Shown in pieces: positions 23,383-35,300 of a DNA stretch of 64,000 bases. Under the pieces are notes generated by a model. The model was not told the origin of the DNA. It was given only the letters and a program-made list of their open reading frames with translations, and made no database searches. The stretch comes from Branchiostoma belcheri (lineage: Eukaryota > Chordata > Leptocardii > Amphioxiformes > Branchiostomatidae). The first letter of the stretch is position 1. Each line of letters opens with the position of its first letter. A program made the position numbers and the translations under genes. The DNA is taken from contig NW_017802480.1 of NCBI RefSeq assembly GCF_001625305.1, positions 985,787 through 1,049,786 of the forward strand, given 5' to 3'.

Positions 23383-24500
23383 GACCAGTTCAATACAGAA
23401 GGTGAACAACAAGAGTCCTGCCTCCCCAATATATGCAGCCACCACATACAGCAAATGGTAGGGAATGTTACACAAAGCATCAAAGCATCGGCTGTTCACA
23501 AAGCAAATTGGCTGTTCAAAGCAGCAGTGTTACTCTCATCTGCCAAATAGCGTACCAGTTCAATACAGAAGGTGAACAACAGTGGTCCTGCCTCCCCAAT
23601 ATATGCAGCCAACACGTACAGCAAATGGTAGGGAACGTTACACAAAGCTTCGGCTGTTCAAAGCAGCAGTGTTACTCTCATCTTCCAAATAGCATACCAG
23701 TTCAATACAGAAGGTGAACAACACTGGTCCTGCCTCCCAGATATACGTACAGCAAATGGTAGGGAACGTTACACACAGCTTCGGCTGTTCAAAGCAGCAG
23801 TGTTACTCTCATCTTCCAAATAACGTACGGAAGGTGAACACTGGTCCTGCCTCCCCAATATATACAGCCACCACGAACAGCAAATGGTAGGGAACGTCAC
23901 ACAAAGCTTTGTCTGTTCAAAGCAGCAGTGGTACTCTCATCTGCCAAATAGCATACCAGTTCAATACAGAAGGTGAACAACACTGGTTCTGCCTCCCTGA
24001 TATATACAGCCAACACGCACAGCAAATGGTAGGGAACGTCACACAAAGCTTTGGCTGTTCAAAGCAGCAGTGTTACTCTCATCTTCCAAATAGCATACCA
24101 GTTCAATACAGAAGGTGAACAACACTGGTTCTGCCTCCCTGATATATACAGCCAACACGCACAGCAAATGGTAGGGAACGTTACACAAATCTTCGGCTGT
24201 TCAAAGCAGCAGTGTTACTCTCATCTTCCAAATAGCATACCAGTTCAATACAGAAGGTGAACAACGCAAGTCCTGCCTCCCCAATACAATACAGCCAACA
24301 CGCACAGCAAATGGGAGAGACTGTTGTTACACAAAGCTTCAGCTGTTCAAAGCAGTAGTGTTACTCTCATCTGCCAAATAGCAGACCAGTTCAATACAGA
24401 AGGTGAACAACACTGGTCCTGCCTCCCAATATATGCAGCCAACACGTACAGCAAATGGTAGGGAACGTTAAACAAAACCACGGCTGTTCAAAGCAGCAGT
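23383..24500. repeat. Tandem array, ~143 bp unit, about 8 copies
   Basis: ACCAGTTCAATACAGAAGGT, CAGCAAATGGTAGGGAACGT and GTTCAAAGCAGCAGTG recur eight times between 23.38 and 24.50 kb; the unit near 23.8 kb is shortened. Two overlapping open stretches offset by 142 bp read the same peptide in different frames, so the openness comes from the repeat and not from coding. Confidence 0.92.
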
Positions 24501-26371
24501 GTTATATACCGCACGATTGCAAATGCGATTAGCTGGACTGGCTATACACAAATTATCCAATTCTGCGAATGAAAGTTCACCAATCAGACAAATTCCTTCA
24601 GCGATGTTTGAAAGCAGCTACTGCTACGTGTTAGCTTCATGCATGTAAAGCAGACGTGTTTCTAGAACACCCCATGTGGTCCGGCTGGGAATATTTCTCC
24701 CCCATGTCAACTCCCGCGAGGAAAGTCATTTACCAGGAGGGCCCGTATCCCCCGGCAACTGCATTGATTTCAGTTGATTTATGTTCCTCAGATATTGTAA
24801 AACAAAATCATACAACAACAAAATAAAACTGCATGATAGCAGAGGAATGAGTACATTGTCTTTATTTTGGACTCTTGCCATCTAACATTGTAACTGTCAG
24901 AGTTACAGTAATGAAACTAAATATTATGTTCTGCAAAATCTCAAATATGAATAGAATAGCAGCTATAGAACAAAAGGAAGTATAGACAATTAATCATACA
25001 AGAGAGTACTTTACATTCAAAGATACAGGTACAAAGCTTTCAGTTATGCTTTGATTCCCAAATATGCAAATGAGAGCACAAGCCACAACCCGTATCCCTA
25101 GACAACCCCCGCGCTCTGGACGACATCATCGGTTGGTCCAGTCATCTTCCGCCGTTATTCCAAATATATGCAAACGAGGGCATATTCCATAGGGGCCTGG
25201 CTGTGTTATTATGTGCAGTGAATGATCGTGGATTGTATTAGGGCCAGATATGATCAGATTTGAGCTGCAGTGATGGGTTTCCAACAACCGTTCCCAGACA
25301 GGGCAGGGGAGAAAGTGGATTGATTAGTCAAGCCTCGTGGGACGGACATCAACAAGGATTTAGACAAAGAAGAAGCAGCAGAAATGGTTAATCTTGGAGT
25401 AAATTTTTGTTTGACAATGACAAGTGTTTCTACCGTAGTACTAGCCAAATTTATTAGGACACCAAAATAACATCTTTTTCATATTTACAGAATGCCAACC
25501 AATGTTATCCACAGCAGTACCCTCCAAAAAACACAGAGACCAAAAAATACAGTGAAAAAATTTAAATCCAGTGAACACAGAAAGAAAAACATACAGCAAC
25601 TGTTGACAGGTCAACATGTTTTGCTGATGTCTTCACACCGAGGCCAGCAAACACATTAGGCCCAAGTCATTTCTGCTCCTTTTTATGGCAGGGGATTAAG
25701 TGAATAAACTGCACTTTGGTATTGATTTTGTTTACACAGGTTTAACCTTCTTGGTGCAGCCTTGTAGTGTAGTACTAGTAGCATCCTTCCATACAAACTA
25801 GGTGCAAAATGGTATAAATTTAGTAGGCTGATGGTTGAACAAAAAGGGTGGCAAGAAATGTACAAGACTATTCATTGCTATACTATATAAGCACCATTTT
25901 TGTTGATTTTCCTTCACAGAAATTATAACGCTCAGCTCCTGAAGTAATTCCTCTTCCATTTTTATGGGCAGCCATTAAGCGATAAAGCGTGGCCTGATGT
26001 TGATTTTATGATTAGAGGATGATGATGAGGGGCCCTTCCACTCCTGAGAGCAGCGATTCAGAACTCTGACTTCAATCAGAGCTTAGCATTAAAATACCTG
26101 CAGTCCTGGCCTATATGGGGTAAAGCATTAACGTACCTGAAGACTTGTGCTGTGGGGAAAAACATTTTACCTGTGCAAACACAGTCAAATTACTGTAAAT
26201 TCACTCATTTTTGCAAGAACTTAATTTTTTCAAGGTAGAAGAGAAAATGTGGATTCTGCAGTATTTTTAAGTTTACAAATTGGTATGTGTTACGTTTCCA
26301 ATTTATGTTTTCTAATATTTTTGCTACAGCTTCCACATTCTGGGGTACAAATTGGTATACATTACATTTTC
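24501..26371. other. No gene; possible regulatory segment near 25.06-25.24 kb
   Basis: Most of the stretch is unremarkable. At about 25,060-25,190 a GC-richer patch contains an octamer, ATGCAAAT, and a related CCAAATATATGCAAAC, the kind of sites found in conserved non-coding elements. Conservation cannot be judged here. Confidence 0.3.
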
Positions 26372-26478
26372 AATTGATGTTTTCGGATAAATTTTTCTAT
26401 CTTCCACATTTTGGGGCATTGATTAGTATGAAATGCCCCAAAATGTGGAAGATAGAAAAATTTATTAGAAAACATTAA
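26372..26478. repeat. Long hairpin, 34-bp perfect core stem
   Basis: The segment 26,387-26,420 pairs without mismatch with 26,432-26,465 around an 11-base loop. Outer bases pair with two mismatches, giving about 45-50 bp in all. The stem contains TCTATCTTCCACATTTTGGG. A diverged direct copy of the left arm lies about 80 bp upstream (CTTCCACATTCTGGGGT). Confidence 0.9.
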
Positions 26479-27334
26479 TATGTCTCAGAGTCATCAGGAG
26501 TCAGGCCAGTGTACCAAAGTGCTCTTTTGGATCATTTACTTCCAGACAACTCTCTTATCACTGAAAAAAACCCATAAAAATCTGAAAGACAAAGTGGCAA
26601 AAACCGAGTCACAATTCAATATGTCCTGATCTTCTGGGATCGATTCTACCACACAAAAACATGTCAGTTATTGCAATCCCGATACATAATGCTATCTAAA
26701 CGTTGAAGGTAAAGGCCAACAATTGGCCTAATCACCCCCCATTGCAGCTCCTATCAGAACAAGACAGATGTCTCCCTATGGTTAAGCCCTACATAGCGAC
26801 CAGACTGCCACAGCAGAAATATACGACTCGTAATCAGTGTTGGGAGATATGTACCATGATGTTATTACTGCTGCATCTGTACGTAATATATGGCTTTGAC
26901 ACTGTGCAGTATCCTTGTGGTACATTCGTTGTATGGAGCAGTTATAATTAGAGTATCATTCACTGGTGGCAGGGAGACCATATGCTCACTAGCAGACCAG
27001 ACAAAGGACATTAAATTAGTTGGTGGGATTTCTGACTGTAATGCATTAAGATTAACAAATACGCAAGAACAACAGAATTGCTTTTGAGTCCAAAAATATG
27101 AAGTATGTTTCTTTTCTTCATAGTAGTGGACCTGATAATGATCATTATGACAGATTTTTAATTTCAGATTAGCTAGAAGTAAACGGCCTCACTGTTTGAG
27201 GTTCAAAAACATGAACTCACCCATGTCAGGGGCTAGAAATTAAGTCACACCAGCTGCAGTGTTCACTTGACAATTCTTCTGATAAGAATATTATACAATA
27301 TGTTCAAACATTCACTTTCAGATTATCTGTTATT
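26479..27334. other. No gene seen
   Basis: Only short unsupported frames. One (26,703-26,951) has hydrophobic C-terminal codons but no recognisable family. Confidence 0.45.
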
Positions 27335-28195
27335 GTTTGGTTGTTTCAGGCTCAAAAACACACCTACTCATTGTAAAAATGTAATTGTAAGAGGTTACGC
27401 AAGCAGTGATACCTGTGTGACAATACTATTCAGTACTCATTTTTATGATAAGAATTACTGTGATTTTGGATGATTAAGTGATGAGATACTGAACATTTCA
27501 TATCATCTAGATACTGAATATTCAATCTTTAATATCAGAAGACAAGCTGTGTCTATATTGCCTAGTTGTTTCAGGCTCAAAAACCAACCCACTCTTTGTA
27601 AGAGGTTACCCAAGCAGTGATACTAGTGTGATATGATAAGAATTACTTGATACAGTGTTACAAATGATACCATACTGAATATTTGTCATCGTACATTAAA
27701 CACTAAAGATTTAATCTTAGATTTGAGATTAGCAGTTTCTTCATTGCCTGGTTGTTTCAGGCTCAAAAACACACCCACTCCAAGCCAGCGGTTACCCAAG
27801 CACAAGAAGTGATACCGGTATGACAATCCTACTACTTAATACAAGTGTTACAACTGCATATTTAATATCATATATTCTAAACACTAAACATCTCATCTTA
27901 AATTTCAGACTTAGCTATTGCCAGGTTGTTTCAGGATAAAGAAAACCCAACCCAAACTGTCAGGGGTTACAGTAATATACCCAAGCAGTGATACCGGTAT
28001 GACAATCCTACTCATTTTCATGATAAGAAAATACTTGATACATATGCTATGATAATGAACATTTTTCATCATATATACATTAAACACTGAACATCACACT
28101 AGCTGACTCTTCTTACTGCCTAGTTGTTTCAGGCTCAAGAACACACCCACCGAAGCAGTGATACGGGTGTGACAATCCTACTCATGCCTCCTGCA
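27335..28195. repeat. Tandem array, ~190 bp unit, about 5 copies
   Basis: GGTTGTTTCAGGCTCAAAAA, AGCAGTGATAC and TGACAATCCTACTCAT recur at about 27.34, 27.56, 27.75, 27.92 and 28.12 kb with moderate divergence. Confidence 0.9.
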
Positions 28196-28884
28196 TACAG
28201 CCAAACCACTCCGAGAACCACTGATCCCTTAAATAATCAATGCCAAACTGCGGCCGAGACCGTCGACATGGCCGATCGGCATTCCACACACGACGGCAAT
28301 AGAAAAATGCAATAAGATCGAAAATAAGACATCTCGGATCTTGTTGGGCCTTTAAGTCCTGCTATGAAATATGCATCTCTTTGCACTCCGCGATAGGAGA
28401 TTGCCAGCAATATCATTATATAACTTCTATATCTCTGGTAATGCATTTAATATGTGGCTGTGCATATCTAAATAGCCTGAAGACAATGCTGGGCCTAAGC
28501 AAGAAATTCTAGGAAGCAAAATGCTGAAAGATTATTAAGAGGTGAGGAAGTAGAATGGAGATGAAGACACTACTGGGAGAAGGCGATGCCCCACCCATTT
28601 TCACTCCGACAGTATAACGTATTGCACATGCATGTATGCATGAGAATGGGGGGAGGGCGTGTTATATACACATAGTACCACTTCCTATATATAATGTGAT
28701 CACAAATCTTCCAACCGTTAAAGCTATCCCTTGTGCACATTACACAGAAGGTGGGGGGAAGCAGAGAAGTCGTTTGGAGGCAAAGATACGGCTGGAAGTT
28801 ACGGGAAGAGAGCCGGGAGCGAGAAAATATCACCCCCTCTAGTCCCTTGTACAACATCTGATGGAGCCATCCTTTCGGATAGGG
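28196..28884. other. GC-richer non-coding stretch, nothing coding seen
   Basis: It includes CGGCCGAGACCGTCGACATG, GATAGGAGATTGCCAGC and ATATGCATCTCTTTGCA-type motifs, less repetitive than its surroundings. It may be distal regulatory DNA of TRAPPC14. Confidence 0.3.
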
Positions 28885-29350
28885 AGAGGTGCGAGCACCG
28901 AGAGCGCTAGAGGATGTTCGGATAGATTTTTCGCCGCTTTAAAGCGGCCCTTGCCCGGAAAATTGACGTGGGAGCTAGCTAGAGTCCCCGGCAAGCCGCT
29001 GCGACCAAGACAAAGCAGATGGAGTGATTTGTGAAGGGATCAGAAATGGTAGAAATAAGTATGAAAACCACCTACTTGTCCCCTTCCTGTCCACCAGAGA
29101 ACGATCAATACGCGAGGCCCCCTGAGTGGCTGACCTATGCGACCCATCCCTGATCAAAAATCACCTCAAATTTATCCCTCCAAAAACGAAATTACCATCT
29201 TAAAATACCAAACATGGTGCTAGGAAGAAAAATTTGTAAGAGTTAAGGTGATAAAGTGTGATAATTTTGGATAATAATGGAGTAAATTATCAGGCACAGA
29301 AAGGTTTGCGCGAGACGCACCCAGATTGCGCGAGGCCCCAGTGAGGAGTC
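28885..29350 (+). promoter_or_regulatory. TRAPPC14 promoter and 5' UTR region
   Basis: GC content rises just before the start codon. GCGCGAGACG and TTGCGCGAGG sit within 50 bases of it, and no TATA box is evident, as in CpG-type housekeeping promoters. The transcription start cannot be placed from sequence alone. Confidence 0.5.
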
Positions 29351-32300
29351 ATGGCGCCTGACGGCCGATCGGAAACAGGATTCTCCCTGCATTTTCCGTC
29401 CTCCAAGGTCGGAGACGTGCAGAACCTCTCCCAAACTCCGCGCAGAAACTTCGTCTACCAGGGGGAGACCATCGACGTTCTCCTGATCGCCAAGTACTGC
29501 GAGGAGGACAGGGACGAGGAGAGAATACGCGCGTGGCGGGACCGTGTTTTGGAACTGAGCACGGCCGCGACCGCCACGAGTTTGTTTCAATCGCCGCACG
29601 ACATTTGTCATCAAGACGGGGGGCTGGAAAAGGGGGCTAGTTCTACTTCCAACGGGAAACAGGACTTCAGAGACTGTGTGCCGCTTCTCTTACACAACAG
29701 CTCGGCTAAAGATCAAGCAGAAAAGGTGAGAAGGCCTCAAATACTTTTTTCTAACCGTGCGTGTTCCGTGTTAGACTTTTTTTAGCGCCCTGCTGTGTTG
29801 TGTGTTGATGTCAGTGACACAGCTGTCGTTTCGCGCCATTTTTCTCATGACGCAATCCCGGATCTGTAAAATAACGGACTAACCTCACAGCTGAATAAAC
29901 AGGATCTGCGGACAAAATTTTCCAGAAGATCCGATTATGTAGCCTCCGTAGCAGGCTTATAGAACTGGGGGTTTGGTGGTCTTCGGCTGTTTTCTGATTA
30001 GCCCAGTTTAAAAACGGGGGTAATTCAACCAGGCCGGCTATGTTGTCTATATGCAATCAGAAAATAGCACGTAAAAGCTCCCAAAGACCCTGAAGACCCC
30101 CAAAACCCCCAGTTTTTGGCATGCTATGAAGGCTACGATCGTGATCCTGTTGCACACGCACGATGAAAACAGTACCACGTGGACTTTTGTTTGTTTACAT
30201 TCCGCCTGGCCAATGACGGGACACACCCACCCTAGGGCAGGGGGGCGTGGCACTTCTTGCGCAGTTTTAATTGCCCACTTAATCTCTTTATCTTCCTATC
30301 AATTTGATGTGCCTTTTTTATGAATGGAAGTGAAGATTAAGTGTTTTGAATGTGTAATATAATATTTTTGATGGCTGTAAGTACAATAGTTCCTTGTGAA
30401 ACAGGTGTATTTGTTTTAAAATAAGTTGTTTGCTAAAAGATTCGTTGTTCGCAAAAAAATTGTTTGCTTCTTATAAGTAACTTACTAGTTCTAAATTTAT
30501 GGTCCCCAGAGTGATCCTCTTGGGCTGTATTAACTGTAATTGTTATCTTTACTGACTTTTAAACTTACTGACATTTTACTAGATAAACATTAAGGCATCT
30601 GTCTACAGTGTTCACCTCTCATCATACACAAGATTTTATCAGTCCCCGGAGTGGTCTTTTTGACTGTACAACATTTTACCACAAAAAAATTCACAGGGTG
30701 AGGACCCAGTGACCATCTCAGAAGACACAGTAGTCTTCCCGCTGAGAGTCAGTCTGGACAAGCTTCCTGTCGGCACCAAACGCGTCGGGGTTTCTGTCGT
30801 GGTCTGGAACCCGGAGGTCGACAGCGGAGAGGAAGACGCTGCAGAGGAGAACACCAACGTTCCGGCGGAACCCGCGGAAGAACAGGTCACCAAGGAGGTC
30901 AAGGAGTCTTCAGATGTCAAATGCCATGGTAAGTCTTCTCTACATATACTTCACTACACTCTGGTGTAGCCATTCTTTGCACTGATTTTGCATCCATTAT
31001 TTTATTATTACCGTACTCTAGGTCTATGATTGAGGAGTTTGCAATCATTGAGTTAGAGTGTGGATGGTTTTTGTATGTCACAGGACATTTGGTCTAATGT
31101 GCCTGTAAAGCTATGTTCTGCAGCGCAGAAACAAAAGTACTGTAACAATAACATGTTGAGTGTAAGCTAATTTTCAGTTATGTTATCTATCTGTTTTTCT
31201 TCCCTGTGTTTCTGTGTGTAGTTCTGATTCTCCTCTGTCAGTACCACACAGACCGAGGTACCTCCACTTCTTGTTTTTCTTTTATTACTTCTGTTTACTG
31301 TATGAAATAATTTTCTCTTTTACTTGTGTTTTATCATTGATTTAAGTCAAATTTGAATTCTAAATCTGTATTGGAAGAGAAAATAACTGTAATCTTAGCA
31401 TTCACATACATGCACACACACACACACATACAAATCCTTCCTGTTCCTGGTCTATTCCTACATAAAAAAAATGTTGATATACAAATAATTATGAACAAGT
31501 TGAAATGTTTTATGAAATAATTTCTTTCTTTTTTTTTTTCAGTTACAGAGACATTCCCGTTGTTACCTCCACCACTGGTGAAGTGCAGAAAGGTGTCCGT
31601 TGGCAGGAAACACTTTCTCATCATCAAAGGTGAGTCTTGACTTCTTACAAATTGTTATAACTGTTCCCTTGCACGTTACCACTTCTTATTCTTCCCAAGG
31701 AGCTCATGTCTGCACCACTACTGTTGGTTTGGTTCTTGGTTGGACTACCAGTCAGTAACAATGCACATTGCTCTGGTGATTCCAATATGTCAAAGCTGTA
31801 AATTTAAAACATTCTTACACAAGCTAACTGCCAAGCATAGGTAAATCCAGATCCACCTTCTTTGTAAAATCCTAGACCATGTAACGTTACCTTTTTTATA
31901 CCTTTGAGTTATCAGTAGACTTTCTTCGGTAATATATTTGGAGGAATAAAACAGAATGTGTTTTAGTAGTAGAATGGTTTATTTCAATTTGAAAACTCAA
32001 GACATACACAATTACCACCACACTGACGACAGACTCACAGGCAACCATACTGGCTGCCTGAATTGCTCTGAGGTCACACAAAATATCATTAAAAAAAAAT
32101 AAAATATGTGTATTATTGTTAAAACATTATTGCATATTATTACATATTGTTAAAATTTATAAATCGTAATTGTACCCATCTCATGATCACTGATCATGTT
32201 TGTTGTCTCTTTCCTTTGTGCTGTTCTTGCAATAGTGTACAACTCGTCCTGTGAGGATGTCACAGTCCACCAGCTCCAGATCATTCCAAACTGCAATGCT

Positions 32301-35300
32301 GCTTTCCAACACGATGGGGCAGAGAAGTCCAGTCCTCAGCCAAACATCCAAACCCCTAGCAAGTAAGGACAACTTCATCCCTCTGAAAAGAACCCATCAA
32401 GTCAAGATATCTAGCCTCGAGCTAAGACTTGATGTAGATTTTCTAAGCCTAATATCTAAGACTAAACCCCTTGGCATAAATGACCCCATCTCACTTAAAG
32501 CAAGAAATTATGAGTTGTGGTCAAAAGAAAAAGCATGATGCTTCACTGTACAATGTAACTCCTTTGTCTTCAAAATGAAATCTGTAACTTTTTGTTTTCT
32601 AACCAGAGCCAATTCTACCTACATACAGTTTAGCTCATTTACATGGTTGCTCCTTGATTGAGTTCATCCTCACATAATGTGAAATAAATTGTTGTCATTG
32701 ATATGAGGTGAAAACTAACTACATGTAGTTGCTTCAGTCAGTCTTTCTTTATTCTGTTCTACACAATGTCTCTTCATTCCTGCAAGCTAGCAACCTTAGC
32801 TCTCAGCATTTCTTTTCAGGTCTAAGATGTCCCATTTCTTTCTTCTTGAGGTCTGTCTAGCCTTACATGATGTAAAACTAACATCTAACTCCAAATTGTC
32901 TTCACTTTTTTGCATATCAATGAACAGTTTGTGCTTATAAACCTTCCTCCTCTGGTCTCTTAGTGTCACTGACGAAAGTAGTGGATGCTACCTGAAACGT
33001 CTGACTGTTTCCAAAATCATATCCAGTTGCTTGAGTTACTACTTTTTGGCGCATCTTATAATCTAGATGTCTGACCTTCATCGAAGCATCTAACTCCATA
33101 TGATATAACTTTTTCAGAAGAACGGCAGAAGGCGGTCTGTTCTCCCTGGTGCACACAGACCCTTCCCAGCTGCCCTCACATCTGCAGCCATTAGAGGAAC
33201 ACTGTCTGGTCTTCCAGATCGTTGTCAACGACAACTGGAATGCTGGCAAATATGAGGTGAGTTAACAATAACAGTGTACACTCTTTATTAAGTAAGCCTG
33301 GCCACTTTACTCTTCTAGCCCTTCCACTGGCCAGGCCCTAGAGAGAAGGTTTAATCAACCCCTGACAGCAAAAGTTGGTGTAGCACAGGGGTAGGCTAAG
33401 CCTTGCAAAACACTGAGAGGATGTTCCTAACTGAAGCCAGGAAGTTATTTTTGCCCAAGTCAAGTGATGAAACAGGTGTAAAGTGCCTTTCCCAAAGTCA
33501 CAACACTGGGGTTTGCCAGGGATTTGAACCAAGAATCTTCGGTTTCTAAGTAAATCACCCTAACAACACCACCTTGTTACTTGGCAGCTAACATCAGCCA
33601 TGATTCATGTAAAAGGCTGGATTGTTGGCACTGTATCAGTGCTAGTGCATCCACAGTGTCTAGTTAAGAGTTATTCCAATCTTTGTTTTCCATCTCCAGT
33701 CCCTTGAGTCGGCCCTACTTCTCCTGATGCTGTGGCAGCCTGGGACAGCAGTGAACTCAAACAGCAGTGAAGAACACATCCACACTCACTACAGGTGAGT
33801 CACACACCTGTGAACACATCCACATTCACTACAGGTGAGTCACACTCACTACAGGTGAGTCACACACCTGTGAACACATCCACACTCACTACAGGTATGC
33901 ACATTACACATATCCATAGGATATATTATAGGGTTTTTATTTTACACAACCAGTATTGTCTCACCTTGCTTATGTTTTGGTGTCTGTCAGAAAGGTAAGA
34001 GACAATGCTCGTTGTGTAAAAGAAAAGCCTTTTAAGTTATTTCATATGCTTTACCAACCTGATGAAACTATTTTCGGATGCAGTTATCAATTTGTTTATC
34101 ACATTCAATGTGGCAGTATTAGGGTTCCCAGCCAGATGATGAGATTTGATGTCTTTATCCTGTAAAGTTAACAGACAAGGTTGCAGCTAACAGTAAGAAC
34201 TCAATTGTTTAAAGATCAACATCATGACTTACCCCTTTCTGCCGTCTCTCCAGTCTGCCTGTGATGAAGCTGGATGAGCCCCAGTTCATCATGAATGCCA
34301 CCTGTCCATCACCTGTCTACGTAGGTCAAAGGTCAGCACTCTTGTTAACACTTTGTCGTTTGTGGAGAGTTTTTTATCGTGATTTACAGTTTCATTAAAG
34401 TTTGCAACAGAAACCGTGGAATGTTTTCAATACTCCTTCAAAACCCCCAGCTCTAGCCTTTGATACTTTACACAAAGATCATGTTGCTAGATATAAAGCA
34501 ACTTTAAACTGTTACTTCCAACACAAGAAATGGAATGACCAACATTCTTGACTGTACAACTCTCTTTGTCAAGGAATGAGCAATCCACCACTTCTGATTT
34601 GATTGATTTGATTTATTAGAATTGCAAACAAGTACAATACTTGTGGGCCACAGGCAGCGGGGGCTGGTGTTGTGGCCCACACACAAAACAATCACAAGCA
34701 CACAAACAAGACACACATTTAAACCTAGTATAAGTATATAAAAATAAGTATAAGGGTACTAAAAACAGCATAGATTAGAATACTAGTGTATCAGTAACTG
34801 TTCATTTACTACTAGATACAGTTCATGCGGTTTCTAGCTGCCAGAATGTTCTCGTGTCTGGGGCCACTTTTGTGACACGTGAAATGGTTGCAGAAAGTCT
34901 GTGGTACCTCTCGTTTTTGTTGATGGCCCACAGACTTTCTGCAACCTATGGTTCACTGTTTGTTTTTAAATACACTTGTACTGGATGTTGTTTGTTGCAG
35001 ATTCGATGTGAAGTACACCCTAGTCAACAACCTGCAGGACTTCCTCACCATCAAACTGGTGTGGAGCCCGGAGAAGGCACTGCAGGATCAGAAAGGTAAC
35101 CTAAAGACGCTCAAAACATCATCAAGATGCTCTAATCATTTATTGCTTAAGCTAGCCTACCCAGAAAGCATTATGAAAACCCATACTTAGGTTCCTTATT
35201 TATTTTCTTTAAACACACATAAATGGCAGATATGATACAACCATAGATCTGAACTAGCCTTTTGGCACCAAATTGTACTTAGTTACAGGGAAAGGTAAGC

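Noticed and set aside
23433-24260. Repeated open peptide (QFNTEGEQ...)
   Set aside because: The tandem unit is not a multiple of three, so copies fall in different frames; openness is a by-product of repetition.
23383-24500. CRISPR array
   Set aside because: Units are ~143 bp, adjacent and without unique spacers; the genome is eukaryotic.
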